DNA of 64,000 nt from positions 1 through 64,000 of the forward strand of contig JAJECO010000016.1 of assembly GCA_022822005.1 (NCBI GenBank). Reading direction: 5' to 3'. Below, piece by piece: positions 24,464-33,200 of the stretch. Position 1 is the first letter of the stretch. Every line of letters begins with the position of its first letter. This DNA is from Candidatus Poribacteria bacterium (GTDB lineage Bacteria > Poribacteria > WGA-4E > PCPOR2b). Below the pieces are notes generated by a model. The model saw nothing but the letters and a program-made list of their open reading frames with translations, was not told the origin of the DNA and did not search any database. The position numbers and the translations under genes were made by a program.

Positions 24464-25993
24464 ATGACAGCCCCACACATTAATCCGGCGCAACACAAAC
24501 AGCTATTCCTCGACGACCACGCGATTGAGCGCACCTCTAATGTGAACCGGACGCTGCATCAGCCAGATAAACATGGACCAATCTTGAAGGCTGATCGTTC
24601 TCGTGAGCAGGTGTATGTCCAGAGTGGAAACGCACCGCAGTGGAACTCTGAAAAAGGGATCTGGGAATGGTGGTACGATGCACACTACGCCATTCCACCC
24701 GGCGAGATAGCAGGCACGGAGAGTAGTCGTAAGCATTACGCAACATCAACGGATGGGGTTCACTGGGAAACGCCTTCACTGGGGCTTTATCAACGGCGGG
24801 GATCGAAAGACAACAACATCGCCTACGATTCTAAGTTAGAGTTTCTGACCCGTCGAGGCGTTTACAACCCACCGGAAATCACTGAGAAATACCTGTATCA
24901 CGTGATTCGTGATGAACGCGATGATGATCCCCAACGTCGCTATAAGGGACTGTTCAGCGATACACGCAATATGGGACGATTGCCGGGCATTTCGCCGGAC
25001 GGTTTCCGTTGGACCTTGCTCGATGTGCCTCCGATCCCCAGCGAAGACACCTCCAACTTTATCTATGACGAAATTAGTAATCAGTATGTCGCCACTGTGA
25101 AACAGCGCACGGTATGGGGCCGGTCGCTTTGGGTCTCAACGAGCGCCGACTTTGCGAACTGGACTGAACCGAAATTGGCGCTGCATACGGATGAAATTGA
25201 TAGAGAAAATCGGAAGCGTCGGATTCGCGAGGTTGTGGAAAATCCCGTATATCTCACACCGCCGGTCCTGGAAGACGTCGATTATATCGCACAACTCTAT
25301 ATGATGCCGGTGATGCCTTATGAGGGGATGTATATCGGTTTCCCGTTACTGTTTAATCCCGCGGGCCCCGACCTACCACAAATGAACCACTGCGGTATCA
25401 ATCAGGTGGAACTAGCGACCTCTCGTGATCTGTATAACTGGGAACGTGTGGCAGATAGGGAAGTGTTTATCGGGGTCGAGCCGTGGGATGGAGTGAATTA
25501 CGGCACCACGCAGGTCGCTGTGTGCAGTCGTCCGATTGTGCACGACAACCGAGAGATACGGATTTACCACAACGCCCATCGCTTTCGTGGTCACCATAGC
25601 ATCTACAGCGAAGAGTACGCTGAGTTCTTTAACGATGCGGGGGCGATCTATCTGGCGAAACTTCGACTCGATGGGTTCGTTTCTCTGGACGCCGAAACGG
25701 AGGGGACGGTTATTACAAAGCAGTTCACGCTAAACGGAGAGGCCCTGTATGTCAACGCAGATGCTTCCGGCGGTGAACTCCGCGCTGAAGTTATAGATGC
25801 GGAGACAATGCAACCGCTTCCGGGGTTATCCGAGGGAGAATGCGTTCCCCTTAACGGAGATCACTTGGGTGGAAAATTGATGTGGCAGGATTCGCCGCGT
25901 TTGGTCAGCGAAAAGGCGGTGCGTCTCCGCTTCATATTGCGGGGTGCGAAGCTGTATGCGTTCTGGCTGGAACAGGACGGCACGCGGGGGTAG
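24464..25993 (+). CDS. GH32/GH43-like five-bladed propeller protein
   Basis: About 509 residues; the ATG at 24464 with AAGGA upstream is preferred over the ATG at 24404, which lies in repeat DNA. The fold is suggested by KQLFLDDHAIERTSNVNRTLHQP, HYATSTDGVHWETPSLGL, NQVELATSRDLYNWERV and YHNAHRFRGHH, patterns common in glycosidase-like beta-propellers of Planctomycetes and Poribacteria; the last third looks like a beta-sandwich. Catalytic residues cannot be assigned. Its last codons and stop (GTRG-stop) overlap the start of a MITE-like element, so the 3' end was probably changed by insertion. No signal peptide. Confidence 0.7.
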   Translation: MTAPHINPAQHKQLFLDDHAIERTSNVNRTLHQPDKHGPILKADRSREQVYVQSGNAPQWNSEKGIWEWWYDAHYAIPPGEIAGTESSRKHYATSTDGVHWETPSLGLYQRRGSKDNNIAYDSKLEFLTRRGVYNPPEITEKYLYHVIRDERDDDPQRRYKGLFSDTRNMGRLPGISPDGFRWTLLDVPPIPSEDTSNFIYDEISNQYVATVKQRTVWGRSLWVSTSADFANWTEPKLALHTDEIDRENRKRRIREVVENPVYLTPPVLEDVDYIAQLYMMPVMPYEGMYIGFPLLFNPAGPDLPQMNHCGINQVELATSRDLYNWERVADREVFIGVEPWDGVNYGTTQVAVCSRPIVHDNREIRIYHNAHRFRGHHSIYSEEYAEFFNDAGAIYLAKLRLDGFVSLDAETEGTVITKQFTLNGEALYVNADASGGELRAEVIDAETMQPLPGLSEGECVPLNGDHLGGKLMWQDSPRLVSEKAVRLRFILRGAKLYAFWLEQDGTRG

Positions 25994-26110
25994 ATTTTTG
26001 ATTTTTAACCCCCCAAATCCCCAATCCCTAACCCCCCTGACCCCCCCTGCGAAGGGGGGTCGGGGGAAACCTTTGTCAGGGGGACTTATGAACCAACTGC
26101 GTAAGTCCTA
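25983..26110. repeat. MITE-like element (TAGGACTTACGCA family), left-truncated copy
   Basis: Right end TGCGTAAGTCCTA at 26098-26110 is intact; the left end has gcacgcgggggtagattttt, matching internal sequence of other copies, but no 13-bp end. The TAG stop of the GH-like gene lies inside it. Confidence 0.65.
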
Positions 26111-26127
26111 AAAAAATAAAGGTAGGC

Positions 26128-27678
26128 TCAATTTTCCGCGTTAGACCAATCTGAGAGAATAACGGCGGCGGCGTTATGTCCGGGTGCTCCGGTGACTTCG
26201 CCGCCGGGGTGTGTGCCTGCACCACAGAGGTAGAGATTGGTGATAGGCGTCCGGTAGTGCGCCCAACCGGAGAACGGACGTTGGGCGAGGAATTGGCTCG
26301 CAACGATATCGAGGTGGCGGATGTTTCCGTCGGTGAGGCCGACCCGCCGTTCCAGGTCAAGAGGTGTGAACAACGACCAGTCTATGATAACGTCGTGGAT
26401 ATTCGGCGCGTAGGTGGAGAGGGTATCAATTAGATCTTCACCGACCTCCTCCCGGCGCTCGTCCCACGTTCCCTCGCGCAGATGGACGGGGGCGTAGAGT
26501 ACCCAGATAGACATGACATGGTGCCCCTCCGGTGCCATCGTTGGGTCGTGGACAGACGGGATTTGTACCTCCATCACAGGCGCCCTTGACGGTTCGCCAC
26601 GTTTGGCATCTTCCCAGCTGCGCTCATAGTATTCGATGGACGGGCAGATCTTGATCTCTGACAGGTAGCGCGGATCGAAGTCGCCGTTGAAGTAGGCGGT
26701 GAAATCAGGAAGGTCATTGAGGGCGGCATGAAATTTCAGATAAGCGGCATTGGTTTTCAGCCGCGTCGTACTTTTCACAAAGTTAGGACTGAGATGTTCG
26801 TGTGGAACGAGTTTGAGGAAGGTGCGTTTGGGGTCGGCGTTGGAGACAACGATATGGCTGCGAATCTCCGTGCCGTCTTCAAGCACAACCCCACAAGCCC
26901 TCCCGCTCTCAATCATGATGTGGTCGATTGTCGCCCCGGTTTTCAGTGTGGCTCCGCGCTCCCGTGCGGACGCAGCCATCGCCTGTGTGATACCGCCCAT
27001 CCCGCCCTTGACGATGCCGTTATTTTCGGGTTTGGTGAAGTTGCCGCATTTGATAAAGGTATAAGCCCACGCGCTCCCCGGTGCGCTGAGGTCGCCGGCG
27101 TCTTGGGCTTGGGCATATGCGCCCTGCATCGTCTCTGACTCAAAAAACTCGGTCAGTATGTCTTTAACGCTTACGGTGAGCAGCCGGTCAAGAAATACTT
27201 CATCATCGGTGCCGCGCACCCGTTCAGCGATTTCGCTGATCGTTGGCGGTGTCGTCAGGAAGTATGGGTAGATAATGCTTGCTGCGCGCTTCCAAAAGTC
27301 CAGCCATTTTGGAAAGTTTTCTGCATCGCGGCGTGAGAAGCGGGCGATCTCCTCTTGAGTGCGTTCCAGATCGTCCCAGACCAGTAGCCGTGAGCCGTCG
27401 GGATAGGGTTGGAAGCGTGAGGGATCGAGGTGATAGACTTCAAAGCCGTATTTACGCAGCTCCAGTTCTTCGATGACCTTGTTCTGTAGCAGGTGGCAGA
27501 TGTAGGAACAGGCGGAAAAACGGTAGCCGGGGAACAGTTCTTCGGTCACACATGCCCCGCCGAAAAAATTGCGCCGCTCCAAGAGGAGGACATCTAACCC
27601 CGCCTCCGCTAGATAGCCAGCGGTAACTAAGCCGTTATGCCCGCCGCCGATAATTATGACATCGTGGTCTGGTGTCAT
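26128..27678 (-). CDS. Phytoene-desaturase-like FAD-dependent oxidoreductase
   Basis: A 516-residue NAD(P)/FAD flavoprotein of the CrtI/PYROXD2 type. Dinucleotide-binding motif: DVIIIGGGHNGLVTAGYLAEAG, ending LLLERRNFFGGACVTEE. The end, NLYLCGAGTHPGGEVTGAPGHNAA, is the usual C-terminal FAD motif. The domain between fits the substrate-binding region of amine-oxidase-superfamily enzymes. A carotenoid role cannot be inferred; no crtB or other carotenoid genes are present. AAGGAGAG precedes the ATG. It is convergent with the GH-like gene. Confidence 0.85.
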   Translation of the reverse strand: MTPDHDVIIIGGGHNGLVTAGYLAEAGLDVLLLERRNFFGGACVTEELFPGYRFSACSYICHLLQNKVIEELELRKYGFEVYHLDPSRFQPYPDGSRLLVWDDLERTQEEIARFSRRDAENFPKWLDFWKRAASIIYPYFLTTPPTISEIAERVRGTDDEVFLDRLLTVSVKDILTEFFESETMQGAYAQAQDAGDLSAPGSAWAYTFIKCGNFTKPENNGIVKGGMGGITQAMAASARERGATLKTGATIDHIMIESGRACGVVLEDGTEIRSHIVVSNADPKRTFLKLVPHEHLSPNFVKSTTRLKTNAAYLKFHAALNDLPDFTAYFNGDFDPRYLSEIKICPSIEYYERSWEDAKRGEPSRAPVMEVQIPSVHDPTMAPEGHHVMSIWVLYAPVHLREGTWDERREEVGEDLIDTLSTYAPNIHDVIIDWSLFTPLDLERRVGLTDGNIRHLDIVASQFLAQRPFSGWAHYRTPITNLYLCGAGTHPGGEVTGAPGHNAAAVILSDWSNAEN

Positions 27679-27731
27679 CCATGCTCTCCTTCAAAAATTC
27701 ATTAACAAGAGGTACGAATTTCTTGTCCCCG

Positions 27732-28109
27732 TCAGTGTGTAGGATTTTGTCCGCTCAAGACTTTCTCGACTAGTTCGGGGCTATGAGCGATAATTCGGAG
27801 CAATGCTTTAGCTGCTGGGTCTGGCTCAAGTCGGCCTGTCTCCCAATCCTGGAGCATCCTTAGCGAGAGTTGAAAGCGAAAGGCAAACTCTTTCCGAGTG
27901 AGGTTCATTCCCTCACGAATCGCCTTCGCATCGGGAACAGGCTTAAATTCTTCTAGCTCTTCTGGTGTTACAGGCTGCGCGTCTGGATCTGACAATGCCG
28001 CAGCGTGGATCTCCTCCTCCGTCATTGCGTCCACTTCTTCCCAGTCAGTTTTTCCCTTTGATGGATTATTTGGGTCAAGCATAACTCTCGTGATATTTTC
28101 TTCTCTCAT
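27732..28109 (-). CDS. XRE/HTH antitoxin partner of BrnT
   Basis: 126 residues from the ATG at 28109, with AAGGAG upstream. The N-terminal half is acidic and Pro/Glu-rich (MTEEEIHAAALSDPDAQPVTPEELEEF). The C-terminal half has a clear helix-turn-helix (NLTRKEFAFRFQLSLRMLQDWETGRLEPDPAAKALL). This is not the usual ribbon-helix-helix BrnA, but it follows the toxin gene and overlaps its end by 35 bp, which supports a toxin-antitoxin pair. Probably represses the operon. Confidence 0.78.
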   Translation of the reverse strand: MREENITRVMLDPNNPSKGKTDWEEVDAMTEEEIHAAALSDPDAQPVTPEELEEFKPVPDAKAIREGMNLTRKEFAFRFQLSLRMLQDWETGRLEPDPAAKALLRIIAHSPELVEKVLSGQNPTH

Positions 28110-28350
28110 GACGTTCTGCTCTCCTTGCTGAAATAATTCGTGCGTTTTCATCCCGATAGGTATAAGCAACGAATAGTAGCCTTCCTTCAACCATGCCAAT
28201 TGTTTGAAAACGAATTTCGCCATAGTCTTGACGACTCTCAACTCGCTCAATACGATGAGGATCGAGGAATACGTTCTTGGCATCATTAAAGTCAATACCA
28301 TGCTTCGCTATATTTGTTTGATTTTTGTGCTCATCCCACTCAAACAGCAT
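28075..28350 (-). CDS. brnT: BrnT-family toxin (DUF497)
   Basis: 91 residues: FEWDEHKNQTNIAKHGIDFNDAKNVFLDP, then RFQTIGMVEGRLLFVAYTYRDENARIISARRAERHERRKYH, the BrnT ribonuclease-like fold. Conserved features include the KN..K.G...F.DA opening and the ISAR.A...E...Y end. Upstream of the XRE antitoxin, with which it overlaps by 35 bp, in the normal toxin-first order for BrnT. The pair is flanked by unrelated genes, as expected of a mobile addiction module. Confidence 0.88.
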   Translation of the reverse strand: MLFEWDEHKNQTNIAKHGIDFNDAKNVFLDPHRIERVESRQDYGEIRFQTIGMVEGRLLFVAYTYRDENARIISARRAERHERRKYHESYA

Positions 28351-28517
28351 AAGTTAATAAAGGATAGTTCATGATTCAAGGTGTGTCAGTATCGTAGGTT
28401 GGGTTGAACGGTTAAAACCGAAGCTCTATCAAGAACAGAACTTCCACTTTCAACAACAACGTTTTGTAGATAGCCAGAGTGAAACCCAACATCTCAATCT
28501 GACGCCGATCGAGCGTT

Positions 28518-28542
28518 GGGCAGGCACAAGACCTGCCCCTAC
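28518..28542. repeat. GGGCAGG REP palindrome
   Basis: GGGCAGG-cacaaga-CCTGCCC followed by CTAC. Same layout as the GGGCAACC repeats but with a different stem; it lies downstream of the propeller gene ending at 28586. Confidence 0.6.
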
Positions 28543-28585
28543 AGTAGTCCACCCCTTCAGTCCAGACCCATTGTGATTTCAGCCC

Positions 28586-29623
28586 TCATTGCCTTTCTGA
28601 TTTCAGCTGCCCCCACAATGTGGCACGGTTGTCTCGTGTATCAACAGAAAGTGACCGATCAGGAATCACCCAAGTCGGGCTAGAGTCTAACCCCGGATGA
28701 TCTGTCACCCGTATCTCATTCTCCCCGTTGGCCTCCATGACGTAAATATTCCAGTTGGAATTTTGAATCGTGCCATCTCGAAGGGACATGAAAGCAATCC
28801 ACCTTCCATCCGGGGACCATGCCGGCAATCGATCTGCCGACAGATGATGGGTCAGTCGAGCAACATTGGAACCATCGGCGTTCATCACGTAGATATCGTC
28901 TTCTATCCCGCGTCTGGGCTCTTGTGCGTCTCGATTGGGGTAGAACGCTATCTTTGTCCCGTCGGGAGACCAAGCTGGTCTCAGATCACCTATTACCCCT
29001 TCCTCTGGTCCGGTCAATCTGACCCGGTTTCTACCGTTGCGATCCATCACAAAGATTTCAACGTCTCTTTCAAACGCGATTTTATCGCCGCGGGGCGCCC
29101 AAGAGGGCAAACCACTAAAGATTCCCTGCGCCTCCTGCGTCAGATTCTGCAACTGATCTCCATCGGCGGTCATGCGACACACATCCTCACGTTCCACATC
29201 CGGTTGAGAACAGCTTACGGCTAGCCACTTGCCGTCAGGAGCCCAGGACGGCCTGTGAAAATTCATCTGCCACGCCACCCATTGGGCGGTAATATTCTTC
29301 TGCTGACCAGTACGAAGATCTTTGACAAAAATGTGGCTGCGCCCATTGGCATCATACTGAGCCAAGGCAACCGATTTGCCATCGGGAGACCACGCCATGC
29401 CGGAAAAACCTTCAGGGTTTTCAAGCCAAAGGCGTTCGTCCGTACCATCGGCGTTAATCAGATAAATGGCTGTGTACAGTCCCGGTTCATCAGGGTTGTT
29501 ACGATTCGATAAGAATGCGATAGTTCCTTTCGGATTGGCGTATGCCGGTGGAAAGCCAAATGGAATCCACACGCACATCAAAAGAGGCAACAACAGAACC
29601 CTAAGGCCAAAATTGAGTCTCAT
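28586..29623 (-). CDS. Secreted TolB-like beta-propeller
   Basis: 345 residues with a signal peptide (MRLNFGLRVLLLPLLMCVWI...AYA) and PD40 blades: [97 protein letters not shown]. It ends NRATLWGQLKSERQ, carrying the WG-x-[IL]-K tail of the other propellers. GGAGGGG precedes the ATG. Likely a periplasmic or surface binding protein of unknown ligand. Confidence 0.84.
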   Translation of the reverse strand: MRLNFGLRVLLLPLLMCVWIPFGFPPAYANPKGTIAFLSNRNNPDEPGLYTAIYLINADGTDERLWLENPEGFSGMAWSPDGKSVALAQYDANGRSHIFVKDLRTGQQKNITAQWVAWQMNFHRPSWAPDGKWLAVSCSQPDVEREDVCRMTADGDQLQNLTQEAQGIFSGLPSWAPRGDKIAFERDVEIFVMDRNGRNRVRLTGPEEGVIGDLRPAWSPDGTKIAFYPNRDAQEPRRGIEDDIYVMNADGSNVARLTHHLSADRLPAWSPDGRWIAFMSLRDGTIQNSNWNIYVMEANGENEIRVTDHPGLDSSPTWVIPDRSLSVDTRDNRATLWGQLKSERQ

Positions 29624-30132
29624 TTGGCCCCTCCACCTCTCTTTGAATCATTTTGGCAGAAATTGAGCCACAATAGTATAACACAACGGTGTGGGCCATA
29701 TTGGAACGTCATTTTCACCAACCACCGGGAGGCTTGACGTTCTCTGCACCCAACGCTTGCCGAGCAAGGATCTAGCAGCAATCTTAGTAGATTAACTCTA
29801 TTGCTGTGCATACACATTGCGCTCCGCTGGAGCGCAGGCATTGATCTTATCGCTGTTCTATAGACATATCGCTCCGCTGGAGCGAAGATTTCTGTCGGAT
29901 CATCGGGCCTTTTGTGTATTCGGTTTGCTAAAGGAACGTGAGGCAGGTAGCCGTTTTGTTTGCTTATTGATGTTTTCTGCGTAATCAGCGGGCTCCGTAA
30001 ATCGTCACGTGGGTTGTGTTAGGTGTTGGGTTTCGCTGTATTTATCTACGAAAAAGACGTTATTGAAATGCCCCGTTCTATTGTGGTTGAAATAGCTTCG
30101 GTTTTATCCGTTCAACCCAACCTACGTGCCTG
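29624..30132. other. Gap with one paired-hairpin repeat
   Basis: The paired-hairpin repeat (29811-29885) has GCGCTCC-gct-GGAGCGC and CGCTCC-gct-GGAGCG stems; its loop differs by one base from the 7706 copy. The rest (29886-30132) shows no gene; it includes gtgggttgtgttaggtgttggg and aacccaacctacg sequences that match other intergenic DNA. Confidence 0.65.
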
Positions 30133-31098
30133 CTACCTCCACTTCAAGCCTCCCCACGTTGTGAACTGTTTATCAAGTGGTGTCACCGCTTGAGGGGGAC
30201 TTTTCCAAATCCAATATGGACTCCAACCTTTATCGTCTTGTAGCGTCTTTTTGACCTTTCCATCCAGACTGGCAAGATAAATCCTCGGTATAATGCCTGC
30301 CTCATTGAATGCAAAAACAAGATGAGTCCCGTCCGGTGACCAAGTGGGTGGGCAGGCAAGTTGACCAAATTCAAAGAACTGCCAAACCGTTCGGTGAACT
30401 CTAACAACGTTTCTGCCTTTAGGCGTAAATGGCACAATCTTTATTTTATTTTCTCTCCAATCATAGAAAGCGACCTGTTCTCCATCAGGTGACCAACGCG
30501 GGAAAGTGTGTGCGCCTTCAGTCAGTTTGCGGACCCGGATAAGTTGAAAATCAGGGGTGATTTCGCCCACATGGAGGTTCCCGTCAACGTTAAAAACGAG
30601 ATGCTTGCCATCCGGTGACCAGTCCGGCTCCCAACCTTTTAAATCGTCCAGATCAAAAACAGCCCCTGTCTGCACATCAAGAATTCGATACGGTGTATCA
30701 TCTCGATGCCCAGCACCATCGAAAATAAGATAACGGCTATCCGGCGACCAAGTCATGGAGGTGGCACCAACTTCTATCGGCAGTTTTTGCAATCGATTGT
30801 CAATCAGATGTAATAGATGAAGCACTGCCCCTTCGTTATCCTGTATAGCAATTAGCTTTCCATCAGGAGACCAGGTTGGGTAGACATCACTAATCCGCGT
30901 TCGTCTCAACAGTTCAACATTGCGTCCGTCGGGGTCCATCAGATAGATGTCCATCCAGCCAAATTCTCGGCTATTCACTCCAGCACTCGCTACGAAACCG
31001 ATTTTGCCCTCCAAATCGGCGGAAGCCGATAGCGTCGGTGCCGCCAAAAAGAGCAAAGTAGAGACAGAAAAAAAGAGAGTGCGCCATTGGGTATACAT
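30133..31098 (-). CDS. Secreted TolB-like beta-propeller
   Basis: 321 residues from the ATG at 31098 (GAAGGG upstream; a TTG at 31119 is less likely). Signal peptide MYTQWRTLFFSVSTLLFLAAPTLSASA, then blades TWSPDGKLIAIQDN, TWSPDSRYLIFDG, DWSPDGKHLVFNVDG, RWSPDGEQVAFYDW, TWSPDGTHLVFAFN. It ends PLDKQFTTWGGLKWR, again the WGxLK tail. Less similar to the others, so not a recent duplicate. Predicted periplasmic or extracellular. Confidence 0.83.
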   Translation of the reverse strand: MYTQWRTLFFSVSTLLFLAAPTLSASADLEGKIGFVASAGVNSREFGWMDIYLMDPDGRNVELLRRTRISDVYPTWSPDGKLIAIQDNEGAVLHLLHLIDNRLQKLPIEVGATSMTWSPDSRYLIFDGAGHRDDTPYRILDVQTGAVFDLDDLKGWEPDWSPDGKHLVFNVDGNLHVGEITPDFQLIRVRKLTEGAHTFPRWSPDGEQVAFYDWRENKIKIVPFTPKGRNVVRVHRTVWQFFEFGQLACPPTWSPDGTHLVFAFNEAGIIPRIYLASLDGKVKKTLQDDKGWSPYWIWKSPPQAVTPLDKQFTTWGGLKWR

Positions 31099-31143
31099 CT
31101 CATAAACCCTTCGAGCCAAATAGATGGCACCTTGTGTGTGGAG

Positions 31144-31222
31144 TTACGGCACACGGCGCCCCGATAGATCCCCGATAAATCGGGACAGGCGGGCTTCAAA
31201 ACAATGTGCCTACTACTATTAA
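31144..31222. repeat. Nested REP: GGCACAC palindrome split by another cassette
   Basis: ttacggcacac at the left and gtgcctactac at the right are the arms of the GGCACAC palindrome seen uninterrupted at 33285-33304. Between them lies a gatagatccccgataaatcggg cassette shared with 24-60. Confidence 0.5.
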
Positions 31223-31292
31223 GGAGGATGCACATAATGTGCCAAGCTTGATAAAGGTTGGATTTGGCGTCAGTCAGCGCATTTCTCACCAT

Positions 31293-31605
31293 TTATGGCG
31301 AGATGGGTTCCTCTATATCGTTCATTTTTTGGACACTTCCGTTCATAAAGTCGATAATTTCCGTTCCTTTCGGGGCAAACTCTGTTTTTCCGCTTCAAAC
31401 TTCAATACGCTTTGTCACCGAATGCGTCGGACCACCCCATCGTAGGAATAGCAACCGTCCATTGCCCCGCGGGACCACCGGCGACGATGCTAATAACATT
31501 TTCAGGAGGCCGCTGTGTCTGTTCGTGAATATACGCCTGTATGTCGCTCTTGCTAAAAACATCACCGGCGATTGTCTTCATGTGCTCATCAGATAAAATT
31601 GACAA
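31293..31605 (-). pseudogene. Broken small gene, unknown function
   Basis: A 67-residue reading frame (31605-31402; TTG start, or ATG at 31581) is protein-like: MKTIAGDVFSKSDIQAYIH, then VAGGPAGQWTVAIPTMGWSDAFGDKAY-stop. Just beyond, in another frame, is TEFAPKGTEIIDFMNGSVQ, then EEPISP-stop at 31293. The two parts read like one gene broken by at least one frameshift and a stop. I recognise neither family. It lies between repeats and may simply be a decaying gene. Confidence 0.3.
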
Positions 31606-31869
31606 GCATTGATAGTTGAAGCAAAATCACACCAAGCACCAAAAAGTAGATAGGTTAGGACTTACGCGGTTGAACGATGAGATGTTGTAATTCAAAGGTT
31701 CATCCACCAATGCGGGGCAAGATGCCCCGCCTACGATGGGGGTGGAGTCTAAACATATCCTTTGACGCGCAATGAATTGCGCTACTACAAACTAAAGTGC
31801 GTACTTCGATTAACATTTGGGTGTCGAGATGTTAATCTCGATCTACAGGATGCTGAATAGGCGGCTAGA
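31606..31869. repeat. Cluster of REP palindromes
   Basis: GCGGGGC-aaga-TGCCCCGC-CTAC (31712-31734), GCGCAA-tgaa-TTGCGC-CTAC (31767-31785) and GTCGAGAT-gtta-ATCTCGATCTAC (31823-31846) lie within 135 bp of one another. A diverged taggacttacgcgg MITE left end is at 31665. No gene. Confidence 0.6.
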
Positions 31870-32859
31870 TTAGTGGGTGCGTCGGGCTAGGAAGTAATCT
31901 GCATTCGCGCCGAGTTTCTGTAGCAGCGGCGTTGTTATCTCATCCAGTTTTGCGATAGTCTCAGAGGATAGGGAGAGCGATGCGACGTGTAGATTCTGTT
32001 CAAGTTCCGATAGATTGCGGGTGCCGACCAACTCACAGGTGATGCCGGGCTTGGCAATGGTCCAAGCGATTGCGAGTCGACTCATGGGAACCCCCTCTGC
32101 CTCGGCAACTTTTCTGATGCCTTCGACAGCAGCGAACATCTCCTCCTCTGCCCCTTCTTCACCGTGACCTGCTTTTTCCCGATCTCCGCGAAACTGCCGG
32201 AACCGTGCATGGACAGGTGGAAGTTCCTCGGCGGTTTTATACATACCGGTCAGGAGCCCTTGCAGCAGCGGCATGTACCCCAGAATCCCCACCCCGTGTT
32301 GCTGGCACAGCGGTAGAATCTCCAACTCAATCGCCCGTGATAAGAGATTGTAGCAGAGCTGGTTCACATCAATTTGAACGCCGGTGGCAAGGGCTTCGGA
32401 CAGTTGTTCTACGCCGAAGTTGCTGACGCCAATTGAACGGATCTTGCCCTCCTCCTTCAACGCGTTCAGGGTTGTAAACGCATCCTCAACGGAGTGTTCT
32501 GTGATGGGCCAATGAACGATATAGATATCGATATAATCCGTTTGCAATCGGCGGAGGCTGGCATCGCAATGCTCGCGCAGCACTGTGGGTTCGGTATTGT
32601 TTGGACTGATCTTGGTGGCAATTATTGCTTCACTTCGCCGCCCTTTTAATGCCCTACCTACCGCCTCCTCGCTCCGTCCCTCGTTGTATCCCTCGGCAGT
32701 GTCAAAGAAGTTGATGCCGTTGTCGAGTGCGGCGTGTGCGACTGCATCCACATCCTCTTGTGCTTGGGGTCCCCAGTAATCTCCGCCGCCGTAAGACCAG
32801 CCACCGATCCCCATCACGGAGATTTCGATACCGGATTTGCCGACTATTCGCTTTTCCAT
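31870..32859 (-). CDS. Aldo/keto reductase
   Basis: 329-residue AKR. The catalytic tetrad fits: INFFDTAEGYNEGR (Asp and Tyr), AIIATKISP (Lys) and DIYIVHWPI (His). It opens with MEKRIVGKSGIEISVMGIGGWSYGGG and ends with an AKR-type NADPH-site region (CELVGTRNLSELEQNL). AAAGGAAA precedes the ATG. Stands alone between repeat clusters. The physiological substrate is unknown; carbonyl or sugar-aldehyde reduction is the family default. Confidence 0.9.
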   Translation of the reverse strand: MEKRIVGKSGIEISVMGIGGWSYGGGDYWGPQAQEDVDAVAHAALDNGINFFDTAEGYNEGRSEEAVGRALKGRRSEAIIATKISPNNTEPTVLREHCDASLRRLQTDYIDIYIVHWPITEHSVEDAFTTLNALKEEGKIRSIGVSNFGVEQLSEALATGVQIDVNQLCYNLLSRAIELEILPLCQQHGVGILGYMPLLQGLLTGMYKTAEELPPVHARFRQFRGDREKAGHGEEGAEEEMFAAVEGIRKVAEAEGVPMSRLAIAWTIAKPGITCELVGTRNLSELEQNLHVASLSLSSETIAKLDEITTPLLQKLGANADYFLARRTH

Positions 32860-32890
32860 TTGTCGTTTCCTTTTTTAGATGACATTCTAT

Positions 32891-32968
32891 ACACATGTCG
32901 CCCCGCTGGGGCTTTGACTGTTTGGGGTGTTGCGTGTGCTATAAACATGCCGCCCCGCTGGGGCTAAT
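32891..32968. repeat. Paired-hairpin repeat, GCCCC version
   Basis: Two GCCCC-gct-GGGGC hairpins led by acacatgtc and ataaacatgc, upstream of the aldo/keto reductase. A MITE-like element begins five bases after it. Confidence 0.75.
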
Positions 32969-32972
32969 AAAG

Positions 32973-33200
32973 TAGGAGTTACGCACTTCAGTTCTAAGAG
33001 CAGATAGGAACGCAGATTTCGCTGATTGTCGCTGATAAAAAGAGAAAAATAAGGATAGAAATCTGTGTGCAACTACCCTTATCAGATCCATTTGAATCTA
33101 GGGCTTACGCACAATCAGCACGCGGCGCGAGATTTTTTGATTTTTAACCCCCTAAATCCCCCTTGTCAGGGGGACTTATGAACCAACTGCGTAAGTCCTA
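32973..33200. repeat. Composite MITE-like element
   Basis: Outer ends TAGGAGTTACGCA (32973-32985) and TGCGTAAGTCCTA (33188-33200), with TAAAG on both sides (32968-32972 and 33201-33205), a 5-bp target duplication. An internal TAGGGCTTACGCA (about 33102) marks a second element. The left part (gcagatttcgctgattg...) recurs at 55355 and 60832. Confidence 0.8.

Noticed and set aside
26128-27678. Carotenoid biosynthesis crtI
   Set aside because: Fold matches but no crtB, crtE or related genes are present; a general flavoprotein call is safer.
28586-31119. tol-pal system (true TolB)
   Set aside because: The proteins lack the TolB N-terminal domain and no tolA, tolQ, tolR or pal gene is near.
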